DNA from: Desulfovibrio intestinalis
GTDB taxonomy: Bacteria > Desulfobacterota > Desulfovibrionia > Desulfovibrionales > Desulfovibrionaceae
Assembly (NCBI RefSeq): GCF_014202345.1
Contig: NZ_JACHGO010000005.1
Coordinates: 124,001-188,000, forward strand
Direction: 5' to 3'
Length of the DNA: 64,000 bases
Shown in pieces: positions 50,952 through 60,426 of this stretch. The notes beneath the pieces are model-generated. The model did not search any database, was not told the origin of the DNA, and was given only the letters and a program-made list of their open reading frames with translations. A program made the position numbers and the translations under genes. How positions within the stretch are numbered: position 1 is the stretch's first letter; every line of letters starts with the position of its first letter.

Positions 50952-50980
50952 AATTTACATTTTCTCCACTGCGCTGTCAA
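50952..50980 (-). promoter_or_regulatory. sigma-70 promoter upstream of the mini-peptide/symporter unit
   Basis: Minus strand: TTGACA (complement of 50975-50980), 17-base spacer, TAAATT (complement of 50952-50957). Perfect -35, 4 of 6 in the -10. Confidence 0.65.
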
Positions 50981-51015
50981 TAAAGACTCGCAGCGTAAGA
51001 TGGCAGTAAAAATTT

Positions 51016-51594
51016 CTAAGCCTTTATGGATCTGGCTACGAAATCCAGCACATCTTTGTACAGAGTGGGCATTGCGTAGGGGGTAAGTACGCGGGTACGA
51101 TTAGCGCCTACCATCAATGAGATGATAACCTGGGCTGTAGACCTGCTGTCCACAGTCACAAGACTGCCATCCTCAATGCCGCGCGCAATGACCCTTTCCA
51201 GCTCTTGATGCACCTGCGAAAACATCGAATCCATAATGTCGCGATCGGTTTTTGTTTTCATGTCGCTGTAGGGTGAACAGCGCACAAGCACCAACCAGCT
51301 GGAATCCTTGTCAATAGAAAAATCAAGATAGGCTTTGCAAAAGCGCATGACTCCATCAAAGCCTGAATCAGCCTCAGCAGTGGCCTGACGCAGTCTTTGA
51401 AGAAAATGCTCCAGTACATCGAGCCCACAGGCCAAAAAAAGCTTTTCCTTGTTGCCGTAATGGTGGGTTAACAGGCCAAGAGCAACTCCAGCCCTGTCAG
51501 AAATCTTTTTAAACGTTGTTTCTACATAACCACATTCGCCAAACAAGTCCTTAGCCGCCTGGAGCAATGATTCTTTTTTGCTTTTGTTCATCAT
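51016..51594 (-). CDS. TetR-family transcriptional regulator
   Basis: 192 residues from the ATG at 51594 (a second ATG follows directly). The N-terminal DNA-binding domain reads LLQAAKDLFGECGYVETTFKKISDRAGVALGLLTHHYGNKEKLF, the standard TetR helix-turn-helix pattern; the helical C-terminal domain would bind an unknown ligand. It lies upstream of the mini-peptide and symporter in the same orientation and may regulate them and itself; a dyad overlaps its own promoter. An upstream TTG at 51630 is disfavoured because it would start inside that promoter region. Confidence 0.88.
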   Translation of the reverse strand: MMNKSKKESLLQAAKDLFGECGYVETTFKKISDRAGVALGLLTHHYGNKEKLFLACGLDVLEHFLQRLRQATAEADSGFDGVMRFCKAYLDFSIDKDSSWLVLVRCSPYSDMKTKTDRDIMDSMFSQVHQELERVIARGIEDGSLVTVDSRSTAQVIISLMVGANRTRVLTPYAMPTLYKDVLDFVARSIKA

Positions 51595-51630
51595 AGTTTC
51601 GCGGGCACAGGTTGGATGATCATTCAACAA

Positions 51631-51677
51631 TTTACAAGATATTCTATGAGATTATATGTAAATTTCCGCAAAGTCAA
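51631..51677 (-). promoter_or_regulatory. candidate promoter and operator of the tetR gene
   Basis: Minus strand: TTGACT (51672-51677), 15-base spacer, perfect TATAAT (51651-51656). The dyad TTTACA (51631-51636) and TGTAAA (51657-51662) encloses the -10, as expected for autorepression. The short spacer lowers confidence. Confidence 0.45.
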
Positions 51678-51714
51678 TACAAGGCGGGGAACAGGGAAAT
51701 CCCGACCGCAAGAC

Positions 51715-54150
51715 TTAGCTGCGCTTGCTGCGCCTGAAAGCATTTTGCGCGTAATCGCCCAACTGCTCCAGTCTTCTATCCACAAGGTCGTACAGGCTGC
51801 CTCGCGTGAAACCGCCTTTTTTCAGGCGACGTCCGGCGGCAAGGCCGGTGAGCAGCAGCAGCGCCTCTTCTATCCGGCGCACAGCATAGATGCTGAACTG
51901 TTTATTCTCAACAGCCTTGAGGACTTCAGGGGAGAGCATGAGGTGATCCACGTTGTCGTGCGGTATGATTACCCCCTGCGTACCAGTAAGCCCGTGCCTT
52001 GCGCAAACCTTATAAAAACCTTCAATTTTACGGGTAACACCGCCCACAGCCATGATTTGCCCGGCATGGCTGACAGCCCCCGTAAAGGCAAGATCAAGGC
52101 GAACCGGAACTTCGGCCAGAGCCGAAAGCAGGGTTACAAGCTCGGCGCCTGATGCGGAGTCGCCCTCAATTCCTGCATAACTTTGTTCAAAGTACAGCGA
52201 ACCAGAAAGGACGAGGGGTTTTTTACGCGCAAAAAGATCGGTCAGATAGCTCTTGAGAATCATCATGGCCTTGGTGTGGATGGGACCACCCAACTCGGCC
52301 TCACGTTCAAGGTCAATGATGCCCTCATGCCCCACGCCAACAGTGCATGAAATGCAGTGAGGCAGCCCAAATTCGAAATCTCCGTGCCACGTAACCGAAA
52401 GCCCGTTGACCTGACCAATGGCCGAACCTGAGGTTCGAACCTTGATCATTTCGCGGTCATATTCTTCCATAAATATTTCTTCTACAAGATTGGCCCGGTA
52501 CGTTCGCGCAGTGTAAGCTTCTTCAAGAATGGGAGCCTTGATTATTTCTTCCCCACGCATATTGGCCAACGCAGAAGCCTCAATCATCAACTCGCGCAGC
52601 AAGGGAAACTTGAGCGAAAGACGCCGTTGGTCTTCGCACAGGTGGGACCCAAGATCCACAAGCCAGGCCAGAGCCGTACGGTCAAAAGGAGGAAGCTCAC
52701 AGCCGTGAATGATGTGGGCTATATGGCTTATGTAATGGCGAATATTCGCAGAATTACGCTCAGTTTCATCAGCCATATGGGCTTTGATGCGGAAAAGCTT
52801 GGAAAAACGGTCGTCATTGACAAGCAGGCCTTCGTAAAGCTCTTCACCGCCAACCAGAACAACCTTCAGATCCAAAGGCAGGGGGTCGGGGGTTAACCCC
52901 TTGGTGCGGATGGCTGTATCTGGCGCTTCCCCTGCATCTTCAATGCGCGCCTGGTTTGAGCGTAACGCTCGTAACAGACCTTCCCAAGCGGTTGGGTGCT
53001 GCAAAAGATCTTCAACATGCAGCACAAGAAAGCCGCCATTGGCTTTATGCAGGCTTCCCGCGCGAATAAGTGTAAAATCGGTCACCAGCGCGCCCATTTC
53101 AGATTCGCGCTCAATGCAACCCAGCAAGTTTACTGCTGTAGGATGGTCATCCACAATGATGGGAGCGCCTTCCTGCTTGCTGTTATCAACCAGCAGGTTG
53201 ATAGCATAGCGGTAGAGCACGCTGTCTGCGCCTGGGCCGCCATGCCCTTCGCCGCCCTGTGAAAGAGGTACGCCTTCCCTTTGAAGAAATGCATCAGTAT
53301 TTTTCAGCATGTCTTCGCGAAGGGCTTCGAAATACCCTGCCAGGCCTTCGTTGGAGCAGGCTTTGAGCGTCTTTTGTTCAACGGGCGAGAGCAGGGCGTC
53401 CAGCACTTGTCCCATTGCCTCGCGCTCAAGACCACGCTCATCATCCTGAAAATTTTCTTCAGCCTTGTTCAATTGACGCATGAAACCAGCCATGGACTGT
53501 ACCAGATTGTCGCCACGGCTTTTGAGTTTCAGACGGATTGTACTGTCAAGATTGTCGAACTCTTCTTCATTCAGGCGCTTTCCCTCAACAAGGGGATAGA
53601 GGGTAAGTCCGCCGTTTTCGTCCATATCAAGGTTAAAGCCCTTGTCTACGGCTACGGAGTTCATTTTGCGTAAAAGGCCCATACGCGCGGTCTGAAACTT
53701 GTCCACCAGCTTGGCCCGGCGTTTCATATACGCATTGGCTTCAAAGCGGCGAGGCAACTCTTTTACAATGCCATCAAGCATTTCTTTAAAGCTCTGCTTG
53801 AACTTTTTGCCAAGCCCTGCGGGCAAAGCAAAAAGAAGTGGCCGATCAGGGTCTGAAAAATTATGCACATAAATAATATCAGGCGGTGTAGGCGCTTTGC
53901 GTGCCTGCGGGCGCAGGTAATTGAGCAACATATGCGTGCGCCCGAGATCCGTTTCGCCGGAAAGATAGACATGGTAGCCACGAGCTTTGATTTGCAGGGC
54001 AATATCCAGTGCCTGCATGGCGCGGGGCTGGAAAGGAGTCCTGCGTCCATTGCGTTGGACAGGAATACCCCGGCTGTCATCCCAGGGAAGACGGGCCGGG
54101 TCCAGCGTAGCGTGCAATCTTGAACCGGGTAACGATGAGATTTTAGACAT
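51715..54150 (-). CDS. Lon-family protease of the YcbZ/LonB-like type
   Basis: 811 residues. The C-terminal Lon protease domain shows the catalytic dyad: Ser in EGDSASGAELVTLLSAL and Lys in VGGVTRKIEGFY. The N-terminal ATPase part has the character of the YcbZ-like (LonC/AAA_32) group, with a degenerate P-loop GETDLGRT near 65-72 in place of GxxGxGKT and a long coiled-coil insert (about 140-260). It has no Lon N-terminal substrate domain. Such proteins may have weak or altered ATPase activity. Cytoplasmic, with unknown targets. It follows hemC by 15 bases, last in the gmhA-fmdB-hemC-lon run. Confidence 0.88.
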   Translation of the reverse strand: MSKISSLPGSRLHATLDPARLPWDDSRGIPVQRNGRRTPFQPRAMQALDIALQIKARGYHVYLSGETDLGRTHMLLNYLRPQARKAPTPPDIIYVHNFSDPDRPLLFALPAGLGKKFKQSFKEMLDGIVKELPRRFEANAYMKRRAKLVDKFQTARMGLLRKMNSVAVDKGFNLDMDENGGLTLYPLVEGKRLNEEEFDNLDSTIRLKLKSRGDNLVQSMAGFMRQLNKAEENFQDDERGLEREAMGQVLDALLSPVEQKTLKACSNEGLAGYFEALREDMLKNTDAFLQREGVPLSQGGEGHGGPGADSVLYRYAINLLVDNSKQEGAPIIVDDHPTAVNLLGCIERESEMGALVTDFTLIRAGSLHKANGGFLVLHVEDLLQHPTAWEGLLRALRSNQARIEDAGEAPDTAIRTKGLTPDPLPLDLKVVLVGGEELYEGLLVNDDRFSKLFRIKAHMADETERNSANIRHYISHIAHIIHGCELPPFDRTALAWLVDLGSHLCEDQRRLSLKFPLLRELMIEASALANMRGEEIIKAPILEEAYTARTYRANLVEEIFMEEYDREMIKVRTSGSAIGQVNGLSVTWHGDFEFGLPHCISCTVGVGHEGIIDLEREAELGGPIHTKAMMILKSYLTDLFARKKPLVLSGSLYFEQSYAGIEGDSASGAELVTLLSALAEVPVRLDLAFTGAVSHAGQIMAVGGVTRKIEGFYKVCARHGLTGTQGVIIPHDNVDHLMLSPEVLKAVENKQFSIYAVRRIEEALLLLTGLAAGRRLKKGGFTRGSLYDLVDRRLEQLGDYAQNAFRRSKRS

Positions 54151-54165
54151 ATCTATCTGGTATAC

Positions 54166-55098
54166 CTATGACTGTCGGTAAAGTTTTTCAAGGATGGAAC
54201 GGCCACCCTGATTGAGTATTTCTTCAGCAAGTTCAAAGCCCCACTGGCGCGCCTGTGAAGTGTGCCCCCGTTTTTCAGCTTTAAGAATACGGGTTCCGTC
54301 CACTTCGGCCACCAAGCCCTCAAGGCAGAGCGTTTCATCATCCACCAGGCGCGCATGACCAGCAATGGGCACTTGGCAACCGCCCTCAAGACCAGCCAGA
54401 AACCCTCTCTCGGCCTCTACGCACACTCTGGTAGAAGTGTCCTCCAATTGAGCGAGCAGCGTGAAAAGATCGTGATCGTCTTCACGGCATTCAATACCCA
54501 AGGCTCCCTGTCCAACGGCAGGAAGAAAACTCTGTGGGGCAAGAGAATGCATATAGGGAGCGCTCAATCCCAAGCGGTTCAAGCCGGCAGAGGCCAAAAC
54601 AATGGCATCGTACACGCCGTCCTGTAACTTGCGCAAACGAGTATCAACGTTGCCTCTGAGGCTTTCGATCTGCAGATCAGGCCGCTGTGCGAGCAATTGT
54701 GCTTGACGGCGTAGGCTGCTGGTACCAACACACGCATTTTGCGGCAAGGCGTCCAGAGAATCGAACTTGCATGAAAGCAGGCAATCCGTGGGGTCTTCGC
54801 GCGGCGGAACGCAGCCTAAAAGAAGGCCTTGCGGCAGCTCCATCGGCACGTCCTTCATGCTGTGGACGGCCAGATCGGCCTCACCGTTAAGCAGGGCTTC
54901 TTCTATTTCTTTGACAAAGAGCCCCTTGCCTCCAACCTTGGCCAAAGGCACATCAAGAATAATGTCGCCCTTGGTTTTAATAACATTAAGACGAATTTCA
55001 ACTCCAGGCGCAATGTCCTGAAGGCAACTCTTGATGTGCTCGGCCTGCCAGAGGGCGAGACGGCTGCCACGCGTGGCAATGGTGATTGTTTTGCGCAT
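54166..55098 (-). CDS. hemC: hydroxymethylbilane synthase (porphobilinogen deaminase)
   Basis: 310 residues. [15 protein letters not shown] at the N-terminus, [25 protein letters not shown] region, [14 protein letters not shown], and [12 protein letters not shown]. The dipyrromethane cofactor Cys is in [13 protein letters not shown]. It polymerises four porphobilinogen molecules for siroheme, heme and cobalamin synthesis, needed in a sulfate reducer for sulfite reductase and cytochromes. 12 bases after the FmdB-like gene. Confidence 0.95.
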   Translation of the reverse strand: MRKTITIATRGSRLALWQAEHIKSCLQDIAPGVEIRLNVIKTKGDIILDVPLAKVGGKGLFVKEIEEALLNGEADLAVHSMKDVPMELPQGLLLGCVPPREDPTDCLLSCKFDSLDALPQNACVGTSSLRRQAQLLAQRPDLQIESLRGNVDTRLRKLQDGVYDAIVLASAGLNRLGLSAPYMHSLAPQSFLPAVGQGALGIECREDDHDLFTLLAQLEDTSTRVCVEAERGFLAGLEGGCQVPIAGHARLVDDETLCLEGLVAEVDGTRILKAEKRGHTSQARQWGFELAEEILNQGGRSILEKLYRQS

Positions 55099-55110
55099 GC
55101 TGATCCTCGC

Positions 55111-55344
55111 CTAATGCCCGCAACTTGCGCAATTTCCACCGGAGCAACCGGCGCAACCGCCACCACCGCCAGAGGAAGGCGCATAATCATCGCCATGAGC
55201 ACCGCCGCCACGATGGGCGCAGCAAGACATGAGCTTGTGCGTTGCGTGTGATCCGCAATGCGGGCAAGCCGGGGCCGCATCGCCATAAACCAATTCTTCA
55301 AATTTCTGGTCGCATTTTTCGCAACAGTACTCATAGATGGGCAT
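55111..55344 (-). CDS. FmdB-family zinc-ribbon protein
   Basis: 77 residues. It begins with the family signature MPIYEYCCEKCDQKFEELV and a second pair CPHCGS, forming one zinc ribbon. The tail is Gly-rich with several more Cys and His (GCAGCSGGNCASCGH) that could bind another metal or iron-sulfur centre. FmdB proteins are regulatory in name only; function is unsettled. Two bases separate it from the gmhA stop. Confidence 0.9.
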   Translation of the reverse strand: MPIYEYCCEKCDQKFEELVYGDAAPACPHCGSHATHKLMSCCAHRGGGAHGDDYAPSSGGGGGCAGCSGGNCASCGH

Positions 55345-55346
55345 GA

Positions 55347-55979
55347 TTAATCCTCGTTTACTGTATCCGCGTGCAGATAGGGCGTCAGTGCCGCCACATT
55401 TTCAAAAAGATAATAATCCGTGAGCTGGCAAAGAAGATGACCAGCTGTAATATGAAGTTCCTGAATCAAAGGTGTACTTGTACTGGGCACATCCAGCAGC
55501 ATATGGCACAAGGAAGCCATCTTTCCGCCACCGCGGCCTGTAAAACCAAGGGTAAGCATGTCTGCGTTGCGCGCCGCTTCCAGAGCAGCCACGACATTGG
55601 GGCTGTTGCCAGAAGTGGATATGCCTATCAAAACGTCCCCTTTGCGGCCCAGCGCTTCAACCTGACGAGAAAAAATCTGTTTAAAATCCAGATCATTGCC
55701 GATTGAAGTGAGCGCAGAAGTGTCAGTTGTAAGCGCTATGGCTGGCAGGGCGGGTCTATCAACCAAAAATCGGTTAACAAATTCTGCAGCCAGATGTTGG
55801 GCATCCGCTGCGCTGCCGCCATTGCCACAGAGCAAAATTTTTCCACCTTGCGCCAAACTGGTTGCAAGCTGCAAGGCTGTGTCACGCAAGTTAATGGCCT
55901 GGTCCGCAAAGAAAATTTCTCGCAGCCGGGCGCCGTCACGCGCATGCGCGGCTACAATGTCAAGTGCGCTGTCATTCAT
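55347..55979 (-). CDS. gmhA: sedoheptulose-7-phosphate isomerase
   Basis: 210 residues. SIS-fold motifs CGNGGSAADAQHLAAEF (with zinc-binding His), TSGNSPNVVAALEAAR and ELHITAGHLLC (second zinc-ligand region) identify GmhA, first step of ADP-heptose synthesis for the lipopolysaccharide core. Slightly longer than E. coli GmhA (192). First gene of the minus-strand unit gmhA-fmdB-hemC-lon and divergent from nadK across 121 bases that must hold both promoters. Confidence 0.92.
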   Translation of the reverse strand: MNDSALDIVAAHARDGARLREIFFADQAINLRDTALQLATSLAQGGKILLCGNGGSAADAQHLAAEFVNRFLVDRPALPAIALTTDTSALTSIGNDLDFKQIFSRQVEALGRKGDVLIGISTSGNSPNVVAALEAARNADMLTLGFTGRGGGKMASLCHMLLDVPSTSTPLIQELHITAGHLLCQLTDYYLFENVAALTPYLHADTVNED

Positions 55980-56100
55980 GAGTATAACGGCCTATGGGGT
56001 TGTGACTTGGAAGTTACTGTTCATATGACAAAGCGGCAGCCCTGACAAGCGAGGTCGGCGGGCTTGCGGTAAGAGCCTTGATAACGTAAATTGTTGACTT

Positions 56101-56973
56101 ATGCAAAATCAACACAAACGCCACATCCTCTTGGTCTGCAAAGCCCGTCACGAACGTGCCGCGCAACTTGGCGAAGAAATCCGTGCTTGGCTGACAGGGC
56201 AGGGACATACAGCTGATTTGGTTGAGGCAGGTTTGCCCTCATCCTTATATTCTGCATCTGATCTTGATTTTGTTGTGGTGCTTGGCGGTGACGGCACCAT
56301 GCTTGGCGTTGCCCGCCGTCTTGTGGGACGCAACGTACCCGTGCTGGGTGTCAACTTTGGGCGCGTGGGCTTTCTAACCGACGCCCAGCCTGAAGACTGG
56401 CATGAAAAGATTGAAGAATGCCTGAAGGGGCAGGAACCCATACGGTCCTGTATGGCCTTGCGCTGGTCTGTTTTACGATCTGGCGCAATGCTTGCCGAGG
56501 GAGCGGCCATTAACGACGTTGTCGTAAGCCGGGGAGCCCTGTCACGGCTGGTTTGTCTTGATATTTGGGCTGACGGGCAGCGCATGGGATCTTTGCGCAG
56601 TGACGGTATCATCCTGTGCACGCCGATTGGCAGTTCAGGTTATAATGTTTCTGCGGGCGGCGCGCTTCTTTACCCTTTGATGGATGCCATCGGTTTTACG
56701 CCTGTATGCCCCTTCCTTAATACGATTTCTCCAATGGTTTTTCCAGGTAAAACAGATATTCAACTACAGATTTTGCGTGGCTCCACAGATTGTTACCTGA
56801 CTGTGGACGGTCAGGAAGGGCAAAAGCTTGAAATGGGCGACATTCTGTATGTTTCCGGTTTGCCTTCTGCCGTGCAATTTATGGGAGAGGGAACTTCCTT
56901 TTTTGAACGCCTACGCACCAGAGGCTTTGTTTTGCAGGGTTCAACCGGAAACAATACGGGAGAAAACCTATGA
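56101..56973 (+). CDS. nadK: NAD kinase
   Basis: 290 residues. The family motif GGDGT lies in VVVLGGDGTMLGVARR (about 60-70), with GVNFGRVGFLTD next and INDVVVSRG and CTPIGSSGYNVSAGG further on. It phosphorylates NAD to NADP using ATP or polyphosphate in the cytoplasm. The second motif reads PIGSSGYNVSAGG where PTGSTAYslSaGG is usual, a modest variation. Its stop overlaps the start of the next gene by 4 bases (ATGA), so the two are translated together. Confidence 0.93.
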   Translation: MQNQHKRHILLVCKARHERAAQLGEEIRAWLTGQGHTADLVEAGLPSSLYSASDLDFVVVLGGDGTMLGVARRLVGRNVPVLGVNFGRVGFLTDAQPEDWHEKIEECLKGQEPIRSCMALRWSVLRSGAMLAEGAAINDVVVSRGALSRLVCLDIWADGQRMGSLRSDGIILCTPIGSSGYNVSAGGALLYPLMDAIGFTPVCPFLNTISPMVFPGKTDIQLQILRGSTDCYLTVDGQEGQKLEMGDILYVSGLPSAVQFMGEGTSFFERLRTRGFVLQGSTGNNTGENL

Positions 56974-58709
56974 ATAAAGGGCTTGCTCCCGTAAAAGTTC
57001 GGGATATTCGTCTGGGAGAGAATGTCCGGTTTGATGCATGGCTGTACAGCATGCTTATGGACAACAATCTGGCTTACAGAATGAATCCTGACCTTATTGT
57101 CAGTCCAGAGCAAATGTCTTTTATGGTGCATCTTGGCCCCGATCAAATATATCTGCCTTGTTCGGACGCCACATTTTCCATGCTATGCGCCCAAAATCCT
57201 TCTGTGGAATTGCGCAATCAGTACAACAGATCCTGGCGCATCATCATGCGTTTGGTGCGTTCCTTTGTGCCGGACAAAGCCACGCGCAGGCGTATCCTGC
57301 AATTCTGCCGCTACCGTTTTTCACAGTATATAGCGCAGCACACCCTTATTCCGTCACGCCTTGTTAAAAGAATGACAGGCCTTGTATTGGCGCAAGGGAA
57401 TATGCTGGACGACCCCTGGGAAGACCGGCGGCGAACATCCACAGCGCTACAGCAAGAAGTGCTGTCGATGCCGGAAGTTTATGAAAACCTTGAGGCCATG
57501 CCCAAGGGACCGATGCCCACAGGCATATCCAAAGCGCGGCGCAGCATGGACTATGTTGAAGTTACCCGCCTGCTTTGTCTTTCAGCCATGTCGCGAGACT
57601 GGCTTGAAAAAAAGCCTTCCAGCGAAGAAATTCGCAGCGCAATGGATGAAGCCTACACGGCCTGCGAAGATTTGCGCCTATACTTTGAAGCCAGCGCCGG
57701 ACGGTCAGGCACGATACTTTTTCTTTGTGATGCTGATGGGGGCACTCTTTTTGATCTGGTGATGGTGCAGAGCCTCATTCGCATGGGACACAGAGTTATT
57801 TTTGCCGTTAAAACTGGCTTTTATTTCTATGCGCCGACACTGGAAGACGTGGAGACCGACCCAGCTCTCAAACCTTGGCTGCGCGGCGGCATTGTTCTGC
57901 GTCAAGATAAGCTGAGTAAGAATGACCTGTTGCGGCATTTGAGAGAGCACCGTCTTGTGGTGATTGGTGACGGCACTCGTGAAAGGCTAAATTTATACCG
58001 GGTTTCTGTGACATTTTCTCGCGCGTGGAAAGAGGCAGACGTCATTCTTGGCAAAGGCTGGCGTGCTGCTGATGTTTTGCTTGGCACCAGCCAGGAATTC
58101 ACCCGCGATGTCATTTGTTACTGGCGTGATAGCAATGGTTTTCATATCAAACTGCGCAAGCACGCGCCAGAAGTTAAAAAATTTAGCGAAGATGCCATTG
58201 CCGCGCAAGCAGAGAGCATTATTGCCGGCATGCGCGAAGCGAAAAGCCAAGGCCGTACCATCATGTTTTACAGCTGCGTTATTGGCAGTATTCCGGGTGA
58301 AACTTCTACGGCAATCAATCTGGTACACGCTTTTGTAGACAATTTGCGCAAAAAAATGGATAATATACTGATAATCAACCCCGCTGAGCACTTTATTGAT
58401 GGCATGGACGGGGACGATCTCATGTACATGTGGGAGCGCGTGCAACGTAGCGGTCTCATTGATGTGTGGCGCTTTCAAACATTTGAAGATATTGAGGAAA
58501 GCTTCGCTCTTCTTGGGCGCAAAGTACCGCCGCAGTGGTCTGGTAAAGACTCGACGTATTCTACCGGCTGCACCAAGGAAATGCACATCGCTCTTGATGT
58601 GCAGAACAAAAACCGCGAAATGCAGATCATTGGCCCTGAAGCCAGACTTTTCTTCCGCAGGGGAGAATACGGCGTGGGCAAATATTTTGATGCAAGCATT
58701 CCTCACTAG
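56970..58709 (+). CDS. large unknown protein, possibly DUF89-like in its middle, coupled to nadK
   Basis: 579 residues, no signal peptide. Residues about 245-370 (GTILFLCDADGGTLFDLVMV, HRVIFAVKTGFYFYAPTLED, EADVILGKGWRAADVLLG) recall the metal-binding core of DUF89/ARMT1 damage-control phosphatases (DNAGE..., ADLVISKGQGN). The first motif here has Ala in place of the usual Asn (DADGGT). The flanking 240 N-terminal and 200 C-terminal residues are unfamiliar (e.g. MFYSCVIGSIPGETSTAINL). ATGA overlap with nadK suggests a linked job, perhaps disposal of damaged nucleotide or cofactor intermediates, but this is a hypothesis. A glycosyltransferase-like or unrelated alpha/beta fold remains possible. 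Confidence 0.5.
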   Translation: MNKGLAPVKVRDIRLGENVRFDAWLYSMLMDNNLAYRMNPDLIVSPEQMSFMVHLGPDQIYLPCSDATFSMLCAQNPSVELRNQYNRSWRIIMRLVRSFVPDKATRRRILQFCRYRFSQYIAQHTLIPSRLVKRMTGLVLAQGNMLDDPWEDRRRTSTALQQEVLSMPEVYENLEAMPKGPMPTGISKARRSMDYVEVTRLLCLSAMSRDWLEKKPSSEEIRSAMDEAYTACEDLRLYFEASAGRSGTILFLCDADGGTLFDLVMVQSLIRMGHRVIFAVKTGFYFYAPTLEDVETDPALKPWLRGGIVLRQDKLSKNDLLRHLREHRLVVIGDGTRERLNLYRVSVTFSRAWKEADVILGKGWRAADVLLGTSQEFTRDVICYWRDSNGFHIKLRKHAPEVKKFSEDAIAAQAESIIAGMREAKSQGRTIMFYSCVIGSIPGETSTAINLVHAFVDNLRKKMDNILIINPAEHFIDGMDGDDLMYMWERVQRSGLIDVWRFQTFEDIEESFALLGRKVPPQWSGKDSTYSTGCTKEMHIALDVQNKNREMQIIGPEARLFFRRGEYGVGKYFDASIPH

Positions 58710-58738
58710 AGCTGATTACTTAAGGGAGTAGTTGAGTT

Positions 58739-60175
58739 ATGGCCGCCTATGAAGCCGTTATCGGCCTGGAAGTGCATGTGCAACTGGCCACGGCCTCCAA
58801 ATTGTTTTGTTCTTGTCCTACCACGTTTGGTCAACCGCCGAACTCCAATGTTTGCGAAGTTTGCTCAGGTATGCCTGGCGCATTGCCAGTACCCAATAAG
58901 CAGGCCATCCATTTCGCGACGCTAGTGGGGCTTGCCACCGACTGCACCATAAATTCTCGCTCCATTTTTGCGCGCAAGAATTATTTTTACCCTGATCTTC
59001 CAGCTGGCTACCAAATTTCCCAGTTTGAACTGCCCATTTGTGAGTATGGCCATCTGGATATTGAGACAGATAGCGTCGTCAAGCGGGTGGGTATTACCAG
59101 AATTCATATGGAAAATGATGCTGGCAAGAACATTCATGCCCAGGGTGAAAACGTCAGCTATGTTGATTTGAACAGGGCTGGCACCCCCTTGGTGGAAATT
59201 GTTTCTGAGCCAGATATGCGCTCCGCAGCTGAAGCTGTGGCGTATCTTAAAGCTCTTTACGCTATTGTGACCTACCTTGGCGTATGTGACGGGAATATGG
59301 AAGAAGGCAGCTTCCGCTGTGACGCGAACGTATCTTTGCGGCCTGTGGGCACAGAAGCTTTCGGCACACGCACAGAATTGAAAAATCTCAATTCATTCCG
59401 CAATGTACAGCGGGCCATCGAATATGAAATTGGTCGGCAGCAGGATGTACTGGACGACGGCGATAAGGTCATACAGGAAACGCGCCTTTATGATGCCGTA
59501 AAAAACACCACTGCCTCTATGCGTAGCAAAGAAGAAGCGCACGATTACCGCTATTTCCCTGATCCGGATATTTTGCCCATTGAAATTTCTGATGAAGAAA
59601 TGGTCAAATGGAAGGAAGAACTGCCTGAGCTGCCCAAAAGCAGAGCTGCCCGTTTTATGCAGATGACAGGTCTGCCCGAAGCTGAGATTGAAATTTTAGT
59701 TCAGAGCCAAGGGCTGGCCGACTTTTTTGAAGCAGCTGCAAAGCTTTCAGATGCACGCAAAACAGCCAACCTCGTACTTGGCCCCCTGTTGCGCGAATGT
59801 AACCTTCGGGGCGTCAGCGCCGCAAATCCTGCCCAATGGAACATGCGGCCAGAAGCTTTGGCAGAATTGGTACGAATTGTTGACCAGGGGCTGATTAGCG
59901 CAAAGATTGCCAATGACATCTTTAGCGATATTTTTGAAACCGGGGCCATGCCTGAAGCCTATGTAAAAGAAAAGGGCATGGTTCAGATTTCCGACACGTC
60001 AGCAATTGAAAAAGCTGTCGACGAAGTCATCGCCGCCAACCCTGCAGAAGTTGAAGCATACAAGGGCGGTAAAACCAAACTCATAAGTTTCTTTGTGGGC
60101 CAGATTATGCGCGTTACCAAGGGCAAGGCCAACCCCGCTCTCGTAAACGAACTGCTGGCAAAAAAACTGCAATAG
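58739..60175 (+). CDS. gatB: Asp/Glu-tRNA amidotransferase subunit B
   Basis: 478 residues, standard length. N-terminal [13 protein letters not shown] and SKLFCSC...[13 protein letters not shown] (zinc-site cysteines), [14 protein letters not shown], the [17 protein letters not shown] signature, and a C-terminal YqeY-like tail ([17 protein letters not shown]). It is part of GatCAB, which converts Glu-tRNA(Gln) or Asp-tRNA(Asn) to the amide form in the cytoplasm. Starts 29 bases after the preceding gene with GGGAG upstream. A very strong terminator follows. Confidence 0.96.
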   Translation: MAAYEAVIGLEVHVQLATASKLFCSCPTTFGQPPNSNVCEVCSGMPGALPVPNKQAIHFATLVGLATDCTINSRSIFARKNYFYPDLPAGYQISQFELPICEYGHLDIETDSVVKRVGITRIHMENDAGKNIHAQGENVSYVDLNRAGTPLVEIVSEPDMRSAAEAVAYLKALYAIVTYLGVCDGNMEEGSFRCDANVSLRPVGTEAFGTRTELKNLNSFRNVQRAIEYEIGRQQDVLDDGDKVIQETRLYDAVKNTTASMRSKEEAHDYRYFPDPDILPIEISDEEMVKWKEELPELPKSRAARFMQMTGLPEAEIEILVQSQGLADFFEAAAKLSDARKTANLVLGPLLRECNLRGVSAANPAQWNMRPEALAELVRIVDQGLISAKIANDIFSDIFETGAMPEAYVKEKGMVQISDTSAIEKAVDEVIAANPAEVEAYKGGKTKLISFFVGQIMRVTKGKANPALVNELLAKKLQ

Positions 60176-60222
60176 TACCTGCAGAATTTATAAGCAGCGA
60201 AGAGTTTCGCTGACCTTACAAA

Positions 60223-60270
60223 TCAGATGACAAAGGCCCCCCGCGAAAGCAGGGGGCCTTTGTCATCTGA
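60223..60270. terminator. strong symmetric terminator between gatB and pgl
   Basis: A perfect 19-bp stem (60223-60241 with 60252-60270) and a 10-base loop. It lies between two convergent genes and can act on both strands; the T stretch is short on each side. Confidence 0.85.
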
Positions 60271-60426
60271 AAGTTTGATTCCTGGAGCATTCCAACATTG
60301 AAAATATTCAGGAGCAATCAAAACGAACCGTCTGTCGCAAGGCTGCACGGATTTAGACGAAAACCAGGCTTTCAGCTAAAAAACAACTTTGAATGCGCCG
60401 TCAATTGCAAAACGAATCGGCTCCAG

